This document shows, in pieces, positions 24,432-32,391 of a stretch of 57,661 nucleotides of DNA; position 1 is the stretch's first letter, and each line of letters opens with the position of its first letter. Below the pieces are notes generated by a model. It was given only the letters and a program-made list of their open reading frames with translations, ran no database searches and was not told the DNA's origin. A program made the position numbers and the translations under genes. Origin of the DNA: Actinomadura darangshiensis (GTDB lineage Bacteria; Actinomycetota; Actinomycetes; Streptosporangiales; Streptosporangiaceae); NCBI RefSeq assembly GCF_004349235.1, contig NZ_SMKY01000023.1:1-57661 (forward strand), in the 5' to 3' direction.

Positions 24432-25438
24432 TTCTTTCCAGGCTGGCCCGCTCGGGCGGCCGGAGCGGGCCGCTGCTGCTGGCGATCGGGCTGGTGGCCG
24501 CGCTCGCCCTGCCCTGGATGATCTACCCGCCGGTCGCGCTGGACATCGCCTGCTGGGCGCTGTTCGCCGCCGCGGTCGACCTGCTGCTCGGCTTCACCGG
24601 GCTCCTGTCGTTCGGGCACGCCGCGTTCTGGGGCGGCTCCGCCTACTGCACCGGGCTGATCGCGCTGCATTCCGGGCTGCCGTTCCCCGTCGCGATCGTG
24701 GGCGGCGCGGCGTTCGCGGCGCTGCTGGCGGTCCCGATCGGCTACCTGTCGGTCCGGCTGACCGGGATCTACTTCGCGATGGTCACCCTGGCCTTCGCGC
24801 AGATGGTCTACTTCATCGCCAACCAGTGGCGGGACGTCACGGGCGGCGAGAACGGCCTGCAGGGCATCCCGCGCGAGCTCTTCGGCGTCGACCTGTCCGA
24901 GCCGTTCTACTTCTATTACGCGGGCCTGCCGTTCGTGCTGGCCGGGCTGTTCGCCGCCTGGCGGATCGTCCGGTCGCCCTTCGGCCGCGTGCTGGTGTCC
25001 ATCCGCGACAACCCGGCCCGTACACGGGCGCTCGGCTACCCCGTCGACCGCTACAAGCTGCTGGCCTTCGTCCTGTCCGCGGGGCTCTCGGGGCTGGCCG
25101 GGGGCCTGTTCGCGATCGGGCACGGCTTCGCCTCGCTCGAAGGCGTCTACTGGACCACCTCCGGGCAGGCCGTCATGATGGTCATCCTCGGCGGCATCGG
25201 CACCCTGTGGGGCGGCACCATCGGCGCCGCGCTGGTCGTCCAGCTCCAGGACTACCTGGCCACCGCCGGATTCCAGGAGACCGGGATCGTCACCGGCCTG
25301 ATCTTCATCGTGATCGTGCTGCTGTTCCGCCGCGGCATCTGGGGAACGGCCCGGCACCTGCTGGACGTCCGGGGCCGGGCCGCCTCGTCCGGTGACACGG
25401 CACCTGAACCGAAGGAGGCCGTCGACACCCCGGCCTGA
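24428..25438 (+). CDS. livM: Branched-chain-type ABC transporter permease LivM
   Basis: A 336-residue membrane protein with the LivM hallmarks DLLLGFTGLLSFGHAAFWGGSAYCTGL and SIRDNPARTRALGYPVDRYKLLAFVLSAGLSGLAGGLFA. The start is a TTG at 24428, preceded by GAGGAGG and overlapping the livH stop. An upstream open extension in this frame is antisense-like shadow over livH. The C-terminal tail is hydrophilic. It ends 13 bases before the stop of a convergent TetR gene; no strong stem-loop lies between them. Confidence 0.92.
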   Translation: MILSRLARSGGRSGPLLLAIGLVAALALPWMIYPPVALDIACWALFAAAVDLLLGFTGLLSFGHAAFWGGSAYCTGLIALHSGLPFPVAIVGGAAFAALLAVPIGYLSVRLTGIYFAMVTLAFAQMVYFIANQWRDVTGGENGLQGIPRELFGVDLSEPFYFYYAGLPFVLAGLFAAWRIVRSPFGRVLVSIRDNPARTRALGYPVDRYKLLAFVLSAGLSGLAGGLFAIGHGFASLEGVYWTTSGQAVMMVILGGIGTLWGGTIGAALVVQLQDYLATAGFQETGIVTGLIFIVIVLLFRRGIWGTARHLLDVRGRAASSGDTAPEPKEAVDTPA

Positions 25439-25450
25439 CGGCGCCCATGC

Positions 25451-26122
25451 TCAGCCGGGCGGCGCGACCATCCTGATCGCGAGGGCGGCGTAGAACTCGC
25501 CGAGCTGCTCCGGCGAGTCGGACCCGTCGAGGCGGTACCAGCGGACGAGGTCGATGCTCAGCGACAGCATCGCGCGCGTGACCCGCTTGACGTCGACCTG
25601 CGCGAACGACCCGTCGGCGACGCCGCGGGCGACCGTGTCGCGGAAGAACGCGTTGGTCCGGTGCCGCACTTCGAGGATCTCGTCGTAGTGCTCGGCCGTG
25701 AGGCCGGCGAGTTCGAGCTGGCAGACGCGCGCCGCGACGTGGTGGCGCGCGTGCCACACGGTGTACCCCGCGATGACGGCGCGGAGCCGGTCCGCGGAGC
25801 CGTCGCCGTGCGCGGGCAGGACGGCCGGGTCCCGCACGTACTCCAGCACCCGCTCGTGGCCGGCGCGGATGATCTCGAAGAGGACGAGCTCCTTCGACGG
25901 GAAGTGGACGTAGAGCGCGGCCGGGCTGAGCCCCACGCCCTCGGCGATGTCGCGCGTGGTCGTGGCGTGGAAGCCGTTCGCGGCGAAGCAGCGCACCGCC
26001 GACGTCAGCAGGCCGCGCGGCACCGCGGCGAGATCCGCTCTCCACAGGTCGGGGGAATGGTCCTGCAGCCGGGGGTCGTCCGCCAGGTCCTGCGCGGTGT
26101 ACCGGGCCTGCCGTCTGGCCAT
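25451..26122 (-). CDS. TetR-family transcriptional regulator
   Basis: A 223-residue TetR protein. The helix-turn-helix region CFAANGFHATTTRDIAEGVGLSPAALYVHFPSKELVLFEII sits unusually far in (about 55-95), after a charged N-terminal arm MARRQARYTAQDLADDPRLQDHSPDLWRADL that could contact DNA or a partner. ATG 26122 is preferred over 26203 because GGGAG stands six bases upstream. It converges with the ABC operon and is divergent from the PucR-type gene. A long imperfect inverted repeat at 26168-26212 in the divergent promoter region is a candidate binding site. The ligand is unknown; CoA esters are common in related regulators. Confidence 0.88.
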   Translation of the reverse strand: MARRQARYTAQDLADDPRLQDHSPDLWRADLAAVPRGLLTSAVRCFAANGFHATTTRDIAEGVGLSPAALYVHFPSKELVLFEIIRAGHERVLEYVRDPAVLPAHGDGSADRLRAVIAGYTVWHARHHVAARVCQLELAGLTAEHYDEILEVRHRTNAFFRDTVARGVADGSFAQVDVKRVTRAMLSLSIDLVRWYRLDGSDSPEQLGEFYAALAIRMVAPPG

Positions 26123-26167
26123 CCGCGACTCCCGCCTCCTCAGGTGCGGCGCATGGTGCCGGTGCCC

Positions 26168-26212
26168 CCGAGTACCGATGCCCGCAAGTCTTGACATGGG
26201 CATGCTACTCGG
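26168..26212. promoter_or_regulatory. Long imperfect inverted repeat around a -35 box (candidate operator)
   Basis: The left arm CCGAGTACCGATGCCC (26168-26183) pairs with the right arm GGGCATGCTACTCGG (26198-26212) over 13 bp with a small internal mismatch. The 14-base centre contains TTGACA (26191-26196). A protein bound here would cover the promoter of the PucR-type gene and could also affect the TetR gene, which starts 46 bases to the left. Confidence 0.5.
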
Positions 26213-26219
26213 TGACTAT
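26191..26219 (+). promoter_or_regulatory. Promoter of the GAF-PucR regulator gene
   Basis: TTGACA (26191-26196) and GACTAT (26214-26219) are separated by 17 bases. The implied start near 26226 leaves a short leader carrying GAGGAG (26235-26240) before the GTG at 26245. This makes the GTG more likely than the upstream ATG at 26218, which would overlap the -10 box. Confidence 0.55.
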
Positions 26220-26244
26220 GCGCTTATTCAGTCCGAGGAGCGTT

Positions 26245-28098
26245 GTGAACAGGCGCAGTTTTCTCCGGCTACTCGTGGACGGGGCACCACTGCCCCATTA
26301 CGACGAGATCCTGCACGCCGCGGTGGCGGACGCCGCGTCACCCGCCGAGATAGCGGACCTGCAAGCCGAGCACACGCTCGCGCTCCAGCTCCGCGACACC
26401 CTGGAAAAGCGGCATGCCCGGCACGAGCAGCAGCGCGCGCTGGTCGAGTGCGCGAAGGAACTGGCCGAGGACCACGGCGACCCCGGCACCGTCCTGAACC
26501 TGATCGTGAGCCAGGCGCAGCGGCTGCTCGGCTGCGACATGGCCTACCTGAGCCTGAACGAAGGCCAGGCGACGTGCATGCGGGTGATGGTCGGCGCGAC
26601 GTCCTCGGCGTGGCGGGACGTCCGGATCCCGTTCGGCACCGGGATCGGGGGCAGGGTCGCCGTCACGGGCACGCCGTTCTCCACGCCCGACTACTTCAGC
26701 GACGAGCGGCTGACGCACGATCCCGCCGTCGACGCATCGGTCAAGGCGGAGCGGCAGGTGTCGATCGTCGGCGTGCCGCTGCGCAACAGCACCGTCATCG
26801 GGGTGCTGTTCGCCTCCAACCGCACGCCCGGCCCGTTCTCCCACGACGCCATCGCCCTGCTTGGATCGTTCGCCGCGCTCGCCACGTCCGCCATCGACCA
26901 GGCGCAGCAGCGGGCCGACACCGACCAGGCGCTGATGGCCCTGGGGAAGGCGAACGAGACGCTCCGCGAGCGGACGGTCGACGCGGAGCGCGCGGTCGCG
27001 GCGCACGACCAGAGCATGGACATCGTGCTCCGCGGCGGCGGCGTCCAGGAGGTCGTGACCGCGGCGGGCGACCAGCTCGGCGGCGTGCTCGCCATCTTCG
27101 ACGAGTTCGGCGCGCCCGTCGCCTGGACGCCCGGGGCGCCGGGCGAGGTCCTGAAGGCGATGGCCGCCGGCGTCCCGGAGGGGACGTACCGGGCCACCGA
27201 CCTGGTGGCGGGCACCGAGAACCTCGGCACGCTGGTCTGGGCCCCGCCGGTCCAGGCCGCCGAGGCCGGCGACCTGGACCGGCGGCTGCTCGACCGGGCG
27301 GCCGTCGTCGCGTCGCTGCTCCAGCTGTTCGGCCGCAACCTCGCCGCCGCGGAGGCCAGGGTGCGCGGCGAGCTGCTCGACGACCTCCTCACGCCGAACC
27401 CCCGCACGTACTCCTCGCTGGCCGAGCGCGCCCTGCGGATCGGCTACCAGCCGCAGAAGCGGCACGCCGTCGTCGTCGCGCACATCCGGGCGGAGAACCG
27501 GCGGAGCCTCGCCTCCGTGGCGTCCGACCTCGCCGCCGCGCGCGACGGCCTCAGCACCGTGCGGGACGGCCAGGCGGTGCTGGTCATCCCGTCCGACGAC
27601 CCGTCGCTGACGGCCCGGGGCGTCTCGCGCTCGATGACCAAGCGGCTGGGGTCGCCGGTCACCGTCGGCGCCGCCGGGCCCGTGGACGACCCGGCCGACC
27701 TGCCGGGCGCCTACGCCGAGGCGCTCGCCTGCGCGAACGCCCTGCTCCGGCTCGACCGGGCCGGCGCCGCCGCCACGGCCGCCGACCTCGGCTACGCCGG
27801 GCTGCTCCTCGGCGACGGCGCGTCCGCCGGACGGTACGTGGAGCGGACGCTGGGCCCGGTCATCCAGCACGACGAGCAGCGCTCGACCATGCTGATGGAG
27901 ACGCTCGAAACCTACTTCGCCACCGGGCAGAGCCTCGTCGCCAGCGCCAAGCGGCTCCACATCCACCCGAACACCGTGACCCAGCGCCTCGACCGGGTGA
28001 AGCGCCTCCTCGGCGTGGACTGGAACGGCGCGGACCACACCCTGGAAGTGCAGCTGGCGCTGCGCCTGCACCGGCTGAGCCGCGACCTCGACGCCTGA
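26245..28098 (+). CDS. GAF-domain PucR/CdaR-family transcriptional activator
   Basis: A regulator of about 617 residues. It has a helical N-terminus, then a GAF sensor domain (about 85-230: LLGCDMAYLSLNEG through TGIGGRVAVTGTPFSTPDYFSDERLTHD). A central region resembles the PucR/CdaR GGDEF-like domain (VRGELLDDLLTP onward). The C-terminal PucR helix-turn-helix reads MLMETLETYFATGQSLVASAKRLHIHPNTVTQRLDRVKRLLG. Such proteins activate catabolic operons after sensing a small molecule. GTG 26245 is chosen on promoter and ribosome-site grounds (ATG 26218 is the alternative). It stands beside the TetR gene and the Liv-type operon and may control uptake or use of its substrate. Confidence 0.88.
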   Translation: MNRRSFLRLLVDGAPLPHYDEILHAAVADAASPAEIADLQAEHTLALQLRDTLEKRHARHEQQRALVECAKELAEDHGDPGTVLNLIVSQAQRLLGCDMAYLSLNEGQATCMRVMVGATSSAWRDVRIPFGTGIGGRVAVTGTPFSTPDYFSDERLTHDPAVDASVKAERQVSIVGVPLRNSTVIGVLFASNRTPGPFSHDAIALLGSFAALATSAIDQAQQRADTDQALMALGKANETLRERTVDAERAVAAHDQSMDIVLRGGGVQEVVTAAGDQLGGVLAIFDEFGAPVAWTPGAPGEVLKAMAAGVPEGTYRATDLVAGTENLGTLVWAPPVQAAEAGDLDRRLLDRAAVVASLLQLFGRNLAAAEARVRGELLDDLLTPNPRTYSSLAERALRIGYQPQKRHAVVVAHIRAENRRSLASVASDLAAARDGLSTVRDGQAVLVIPSDDPSLTARGVSRSMTKRLGSPVTVGAAGPVDDPADLPGAYAEALACANALLRLDRAGAAATAADLGYAGLLLGDGASAGRYVERTLGPVIQHDEQRSTMLMETLETYFATGQSLVASAKRLHIHPNTVTQRLDRVKRLLGVDWNGADHTLEVQLALRLHRLSRDLDA

Positions 28099-28239
28099 CC
28101 GCACTCCCGTCTACCGGCTGTCCCCTATGCGAGCTACAGGCGAGTGTCCACCGTGCGGTGAAGCCCCGGAGGGGGCCGGATCCATAGCGTTCTTGCAGCC
28201 GCGGCACTCGGTCGCGGACCCCCTCCCGAAGGAGCGGTC

Positions 28240-29073
28240 ATGCGACTGCTTAAGCAGCTCATACCCGTCATGCTGGTCGGCCTCATCGGCGGCCAGATCG
28301 CCACCGCGGTGCAGGACAACGAGATCCTCACCCTGGTCGTCGGTCTCGTGACGGCCGCGCTGACGCTCGTGGTGTACGCCGCGACGGTGCGGTGGTCCGA
28401 GCGCCGGGAGGTCACCGAACTGGCCCGCAAGGGCATCGCCGTCAGGCTCGGCGTGGGGATGGTCGTCGGTACGGCGCTGATCGGGTCGGTGATCGCGAAC
28501 CTCGCCTTCCTGGGCGACTACGAGATCGACGGGAAGGGCTCGGCGCTCGGCGCGCTCGGGCTGGTCGGCTTCATGGCCGGCGCGGCCGTGACGGAAGAGG
28601 TGATCTTCCGCGGCGTGCTGTTCCGGATCATCGAGGAGCGCGCCGGGACGTACGGCTCGCTGGTCGCGACCGCCGTGCTGTTCGGGCTGTGGCACATGGC
28701 CAACCCGGACGCCACCCTGTTCGGCGCGGTCGCCATCGCGATCGAGGCCGGCACCATGCTCGCCGCCGCCTACGCCCTCACCCGCAGCCTGTGGTTCACG
28801 ATCGGCCTGCACTTCGCCTGGAACTTCACCGCGGCCGGCATCTTCAGCACCGTGGTCTCCGGCAACGGCGACACCGAGGGCCTGCTGCGCGGCACCACCT
28901 CGGGCCCGGACCTGGTCACCGGTGGCGAGTTCGGCCCGGAGGGCAGCCTGTACGCGATCGGGTTCGGCCTGCTGACGGCGGTCGTGATGATGGCGCTGGC
29001 GCACCGCAAGGGCAACGTGATCCCCCGTGGCCGGGGCACCCGCGTCGCCGCGACCGCTACGCTCGCCCAGTGA
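28240..29073 (+). CDS. CPBP-family intramembrane metalloprotease
   Basis: A 277-residue membrane protein with about eight hydrophobic segments. The glutamate motif is TEEVIFRG (Glu119, Glu120, Arg124). The second motif FGLWHMANP supplies His152 and the third HFAWNF supplies His191, matching the Abi/CPBP (Rce1-type) protease family. It is preceded by GAAGGAGCGGTC and overlaps the histidine kinase start (GTGA). The coupling to a two-component system suggests a role in membrane stress or signal processing, but the substrate is unknown. Confidence 0.9.
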   Translation: MRLLKQLIPVMLVGLIGGQIATAVQDNEILTLVVGLVTAALTLVVYAATVRWSERREVTELARKGIAVRLGVGMVVGTALIGSVIANLAFLGDYEIDGKGSALGALGLVGFMAGAAVTEEVIFRGVLFRIIEERAGTYGSLVATAVLFGLWHMANPDATLFGAVAIAIEAGTMLAAAYALTRSLWFTIGLHFAWNFTAAGIFSTVVSGNGDTEGLLRGTTSGPDLVTGGEFGPEGSLYAIGFGLLTAVVMMALAHRKGNVIPRGRGTRVAATATLAQ

Positions 29074-30224
29074 TCGATCACCGTCGGGTCCCGGACCTGT
29101 GGCGGCGGTGCCACGTCACGGTCCGGGACCTCCCCTTCGCGCTCCTGCTCGCCTCCCTCGCGTTCCTGCCGACGTTCCAAGGGCGCGGGACGCAGCTCGG
29201 TGACATGCCGGGCCGCGGCTACGACGAGCTGGCAGTCCTGGCGGTCCTGCTCCAGTGCCTCCCGCTCGCCCTGCGCCGGCGGTGGACCACCGTCTGCGTC
29301 GCGCTCGTGTCGCTCGGCTTCGCCATCGACCAGATCCGCGGCTACCACTCGCTCGCGGGCACCGCGCTGCCGATCGCGCTGGTGAGCACGAGCGCCTACC
29401 TGGAGCGCCACCGCCGCGCCACGATCGCCGGCCTGTCCGCCGCGTACCTCGCGCTGGCGGTCGTGCTCAACCGGATGGGCTCGTCCGAGAAGCTGGAAGG
29501 GTTCCTGGTCATCTACGCGACGATGGCCGCCGCGTGGGTCGTCGGGTCGTGGCTGCGCGCGACGCGGGCCGCCGAGGCCGAACGCCGCCGCCGCGTCGCC
29601 GAGGACACCCGCACCGCCGAACGCACCCGCATCGCCCGCGAACTCCACGACGTGGTGACCCACCACGTGACGGCGATGGTCGTGCAGAGCGAGGCCGCGC
29701 GGTACCTGACCGCCGCGCCCGACCGCCTGGACGAGACGCTGACCGCCGTCACCGACACCGGCCGCCGCGCCATCAGCGACCTGCGGCACCTGCTGGACCT
29801 GCTCAACCCCGACAACGGAACCGACCCGGCGGTGCCGTCCGTCGGCGAGCTCGGCACGCTCGTGGAGCAGACCCGGCAGGCCGGGCAGCCGGTGGAGTTC
29901 ACCGAGGAGGGCGAACGGGCGAAATCGGCCGGCAGCGCGGAATTCGTGACCTATCGGGTCGTTCAGGAGGCCCTGACGAACGCGCTCAAGTACGCTCACG
30001 GTAGTCGCACGGTCGCTCTCGTGCGCTATGGCGAAAGGGACATCACCGTGGAGGTCAGCACCGACGGCTCCGGGTCGCGGACGGCGTCCCCGGGCGGCAG
30101 CGGGCGGGGCCTCACCGGGCTGCGGGAGCGGGTCGACGCCCTCGGCGGCGAGTTCAGCGCCGACCGGCGGACGGGCGGCGGCTTCGTCGTGCGGGCGCGC
30201 ATCCCCGGGGGCAGCCGGTCGTGA
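29070..30224 (+). CDS. Two-component sensor histidine kinase (NarL/DesK type)
   Basis: A 384-residue membrane kinase. The N-terminal region has about five or six hydrophobic segments (20-165), then a coiled-coil-like Arg/Glu-rich linker (about 165-185). The HisKA_3 phosphoacceptor motif ARELHDVVTHH places His193. The C-terminal HATPase domain has QEALTNALKYAHG (N box) and GRGLTGLRERVDALGGEF. The GTG start overlaps the protease stop and the gene's own stop overlaps the response regulator start, so all three are translationally linked. No periplasmic sensory domain is obvious, so the signal is probably sensed in the membrane. Confidence 0.92.
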   Translation: MIDHRRVPDLWRRCHVTVRDLPFALLLASLAFLPTFQGRGTQLGDMPGRGYDELAVLAVLLQCLPLALRRRWTTVCVALVSLGFAIDQIRGYHSLAGTALPIALVSTSAYLERHRRATIAGLSAAYLALAVVLNRMGSSEKLEGFLVIYATMAAAWVVGSWLRATRAAEAERRRRVAEDTRTAERTRIARELHDVVTHHVTAMVVQSEAARYLTAAPDRLDETLTAVTDTGRRAISDLRHLLDLLNPDNGTDPAVPSVGELGTLVEQTRQAGQPVEFTEEGERAKSAGSAEFVTYRVVQEALTNALKYAHGSRTVALVRYGERDITVEVSTDGSGSRTASPGGSGRGLTGLRERVDALGGEFSADRRTGGGFVVRARIPGGSRS

Positions 30225-30880
30225 ACGCACCTGTCCGGGTGCTGGTCTGCGACGACCAGGCGCTGATCCGCACGGGCTTCGTCACGATCATCGACGCGCA
30301 GCCCGACCTGGAGGTGGTGGGCGAGTGCGGGGACGGGCGCGCGGGCGTCGAGCTCGCCCGCCGGCTCGACCCGGACATGGTGGTGATGGACGTCCGGATG
30401 CCGGTGCTCGACGGCATCGAGGCGACCCGGCAGCTGGCCGGCGCCGGGGTCGCGCACCCCGTCAAGGTGCTCGTCGTGACGACGTTCAACCTGGACGAAT
30501 ACGTGTACGAGGCGCTGCGCGCGGGCGCGAGCGGGTTCCTGCTGAAGGACGCGCCGCCCGCGCAGTTACTCCAGGGCATCCGGACGGTCGCCGCCGGTTC
30601 CTCGCTGCTGGCGCCGGAGGTGACCCGGCAGCTCGTCGGCAAGTACGCGGCGCGGATCCGTCCCGCCGACGGCAGGCCGCAGGAGACCCCGCTGACCCCG
30701 CGCGAGATGGAGGTGCTCCGCCTCATCGCCGAGGGCCTGTCCAACAACGAGATCGCGGGGAAACTGGTGATCAGCCAGGAGACCGTCAAGACGTACGTGT
30801 CGCGCATCCTCACCAAGCTCGACCTGCGCGACCGCGTGCAGGCCGTGGTCTACGCCTACCGCCGGGGCCTGGTGACCTGA
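30221..30880 (+). CDS. NarL/LuxR-family response regulator
   Basis: A 219-residue regulator. The receiver domain (1-120) has acidic residues Asp11/Asp12, phosphoacceptor Asp57 in VVMDVRMP, and a Lys in FLLKDAPP. A LuxR helix-turn-helix follows (LTPREMEVLRLIAEGLSNNEIAGKLVISQETVKTYVSRILTKL). The GTG start overlaps the kinase stop, so the kinase is its partner. Targets are unknown; autoregulation of the protease-kinase-regulator unit is plausible. Confidence 0.94.
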   Translation: MNAPVRVLVCDDQALIRTGFVTIIDAQPDLEVVGECGDGRAGVELARRLDPDMVVMDVRMPVLDGIEATRQLAGAGVAHPVKVLVVTTFNLDEYVYEALRAGASGFLLKDAPPAQLLQGIRTVAAGSSLLAPEVTRQLVGKYAARIRPADGRPQETPLTPREMEVLRLIAEGLSNNEIAGKLVISQETVKTYVSRILTKLDLRDRVQAVVYAYRRGLVT

Positions 30881-30881
30881 C

Positions 30882-31550
30882 ATGGACGACACTCGCACGG
30901 ACGACTTCGCACGCTCGTGGACGGCGCTGCTCGCGGCGGTCGCCGCACTTCCGGACGACGACTTCGCGCGGCCGTCCGGCTGCGCCGGCTGGCTCGTCCG
31001 GGACCTGGTGTGCCACCTGGTCATCGACGCCCAGGACGTCCTGATCACCCTGGTCACGCCCGCCGAGACCGAACCGACCGCGGACGCGGTCACCTACTGG
31101 GACCTCGTCGGCCCGCCGACCGGCGACGACCCGCTCGACGCGCTGATCCCCCGGCTGGCCGCCGCGTACGGCGAGCCGCGGCTGCTCAAGTTCCACCTCG
31201 ACGACGTCGGTTCCGCCGCGGGCCGCGCCGCCGGTCTCGCCGACCCGGCCGCCCGCGTGAGCACCCAGGACAAGGTGCTGACCGCCGGCGACTACCTGTC
31301 CGCGTACGTCCTCGAATGGACGCTGCACCACCTCGACCTGATCGCGCATCTCCCGTCGTCCCCCGAGCCGCCCGCCGAGACCCTCGCGGCGGCACGCGCG
31401 GCGCTGGAGAGAATCGCCGGAAGCCCGTTCCCGGCCGCGCTCTCCGACACGGACGCGCTGCTCGTCGGCACCGGACGGCGCGCGCCGTCCGAAGCGGAGA
31501 AGGCCGCGCTGGACGGTCTCGCCGCGAAGCTCCCGTTCGTCCTCGGCTGA
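30882..31550 (+). CDS. Maleylpyruvate isomerase-fold (MDMPI) protein
   Basis: A 222-residue protein of the mycothiol-dependent maleylpyruvate isomerase / DinB-like superfamily. The N-terminal segment RPSGCAGWLVRDLVCHLV carries the first metal-site His, and VLEWTLHHLDLIAHL supplies the late HxxD-type residues. It starts one base after the response regulator stop, so it probably belongs to the same transcript. Members use mycothiol or a bound metal in small-molecule transfer or isomerisation, but most actinobacterial paralogues have no known substrate. Confidence 0.82.
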   Translation: MDDTRTDDFARSWTALLAAVAALPDDDFARPSGCAGWLVRDLVCHLVIDAQDVLITLVTPAETEPTADAVTYWDLVGPPTGDDPLDALIPRLAAAYGEPRLLKFHLDDVGSAAGRAAGLADPAARVSTQDKVLTAGDYLSAYVLEWTLHHLDLIAHLPSSPEPPAETLAAARAALERIAGSPFPAALSDTDALLVGTGRRAPSEAEKAALDGLAAKLPFVLG

Positions 31551-31597
31551 CGCGCCACGCCCCACCGGCGGGGGCCCGTTCCGTTCCCTGGGCGGCC

Positions 31598-31687
31598 ATG
31601 ATGGACTGGCTGAAGATCCGGAACACGCGACAGGGGCCTGAGCAGCGCGTCCGGTCCGCGGTTACCTGGCCGGGAGGGCACAGTTGA
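31598..31687 (+). CDS. Possible 29-residue leader ORF ahead of the TRIC gene
   Basis: An ATG ATG pair opens a 29-codon frame (MMDWLKIRNTRQ...) whose TGA overlaps the TTG start of the TRIC gene (TTGA). No clear ribosome site precedes it and codon bias is only moderate, so it may be chance. If translated it would couple to the channel gene. Confidence 0.25.
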   Translation: MMDWLKIRNTRQGPEQRVRSAVTWPGGHS

Positions 31688-32391
31688 GCGGATGGCTGTC
31701 TCCGGACACGATCAACACGATCACGCGCTATCTGGACCTGGCCGGCGTGTTCACCTGCGGGCTGCTCGGCGGCGTGGTCGCCCGCGCTGAGGGGCTGGAC
31801 CTGTTCGGCTACCTCGTCGTCGGCACCATCTCCGGGCTCGGCGGCGGCATCATCCGCGACACGCTCCTGCAGCACGGCACGCCGGTCGCCCTGACGGACG
31901 CGGCCTACCTGCCGACCGCGTTCGCCGGCGCGCTGATCGCGTTCCTGATCAAGTTCAGCGAGGAGCAGTGGGACCGGCTGTTCACGCCGCTGGACGCGGC
32001 CGTCATCAGCTTCTGGGCGGTGGTCGGCGCGCAGAAGACCCTCGCGGCCGGCCTCGGATGGTTGCCCGCGCTGCTGCTGGGCACCATCACCGCGGTCGGC
32101 GGCAGCGCGGTCCGCGACCTGCTTCGCGGCCGCGTCCCCGCCGTACTCGGGGGCAACGCGCTGTACGCGACGGTGGCCGTGGCCGTGGCCGGCGTGTTCG
32201 TCCTCTGCTCATATCTGGAGGCGCCCACGGTCGGGATCGTCGCCGGAATCCTGCTGGGGTTCGTGCTGCGCACGATCGCGCACCGGCGGGGCTGGCGGCT
32301 TCCCGAGGGGCTGCCGCTGGAGCCGTCCACCGCGTTGCGGGGCGTCCGGGCCCGGACCCGGCGCGGTTCACGAGGGGAGAGGGAGCCATGA
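31684..32391 (+). CDS. Trimeric intracellular cation channel (TRIC/UPF0126) family protein
   Basis: A 235-residue protein with seven hydrophobic segments and the two internal-repeat motifs of the family: GLGGGIIRDTLLQ (about 55-67) and VGGSAVRDLLRGRVP (about 138-152). These form the potassium-conducting pore in prokaryotic TRIC channels. The start is a TTG preceded by GGGAGGG. The stop overlaps the ATG of the M20 hydrolase gene (ATGA). The C-terminal tail is very basic. Joint translation with an amidohydrolase is unusual and unexplained. Confidence 0.87.
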   Translation: MSGWLSPDTINTITRYLDLAGVFTCGLLGGVVARAEGLDLFGYLVVGTISGLGGGIIRDTLLQHGTPVALTDAAYLPTAFAGALIAFLIKFSEEQWDRLFTPLDAAVISFWAVVGAQKTLAAGLGWLPALLLGTITAVGGSAVRDLLRGRVPAVLGGNALYATVAVAVAGVFVLCSYLEAPTVGIVAGILLGFVLRTIAHRRGWRLPEGLPLEPSTALRGVRARTRRGSRGEREP

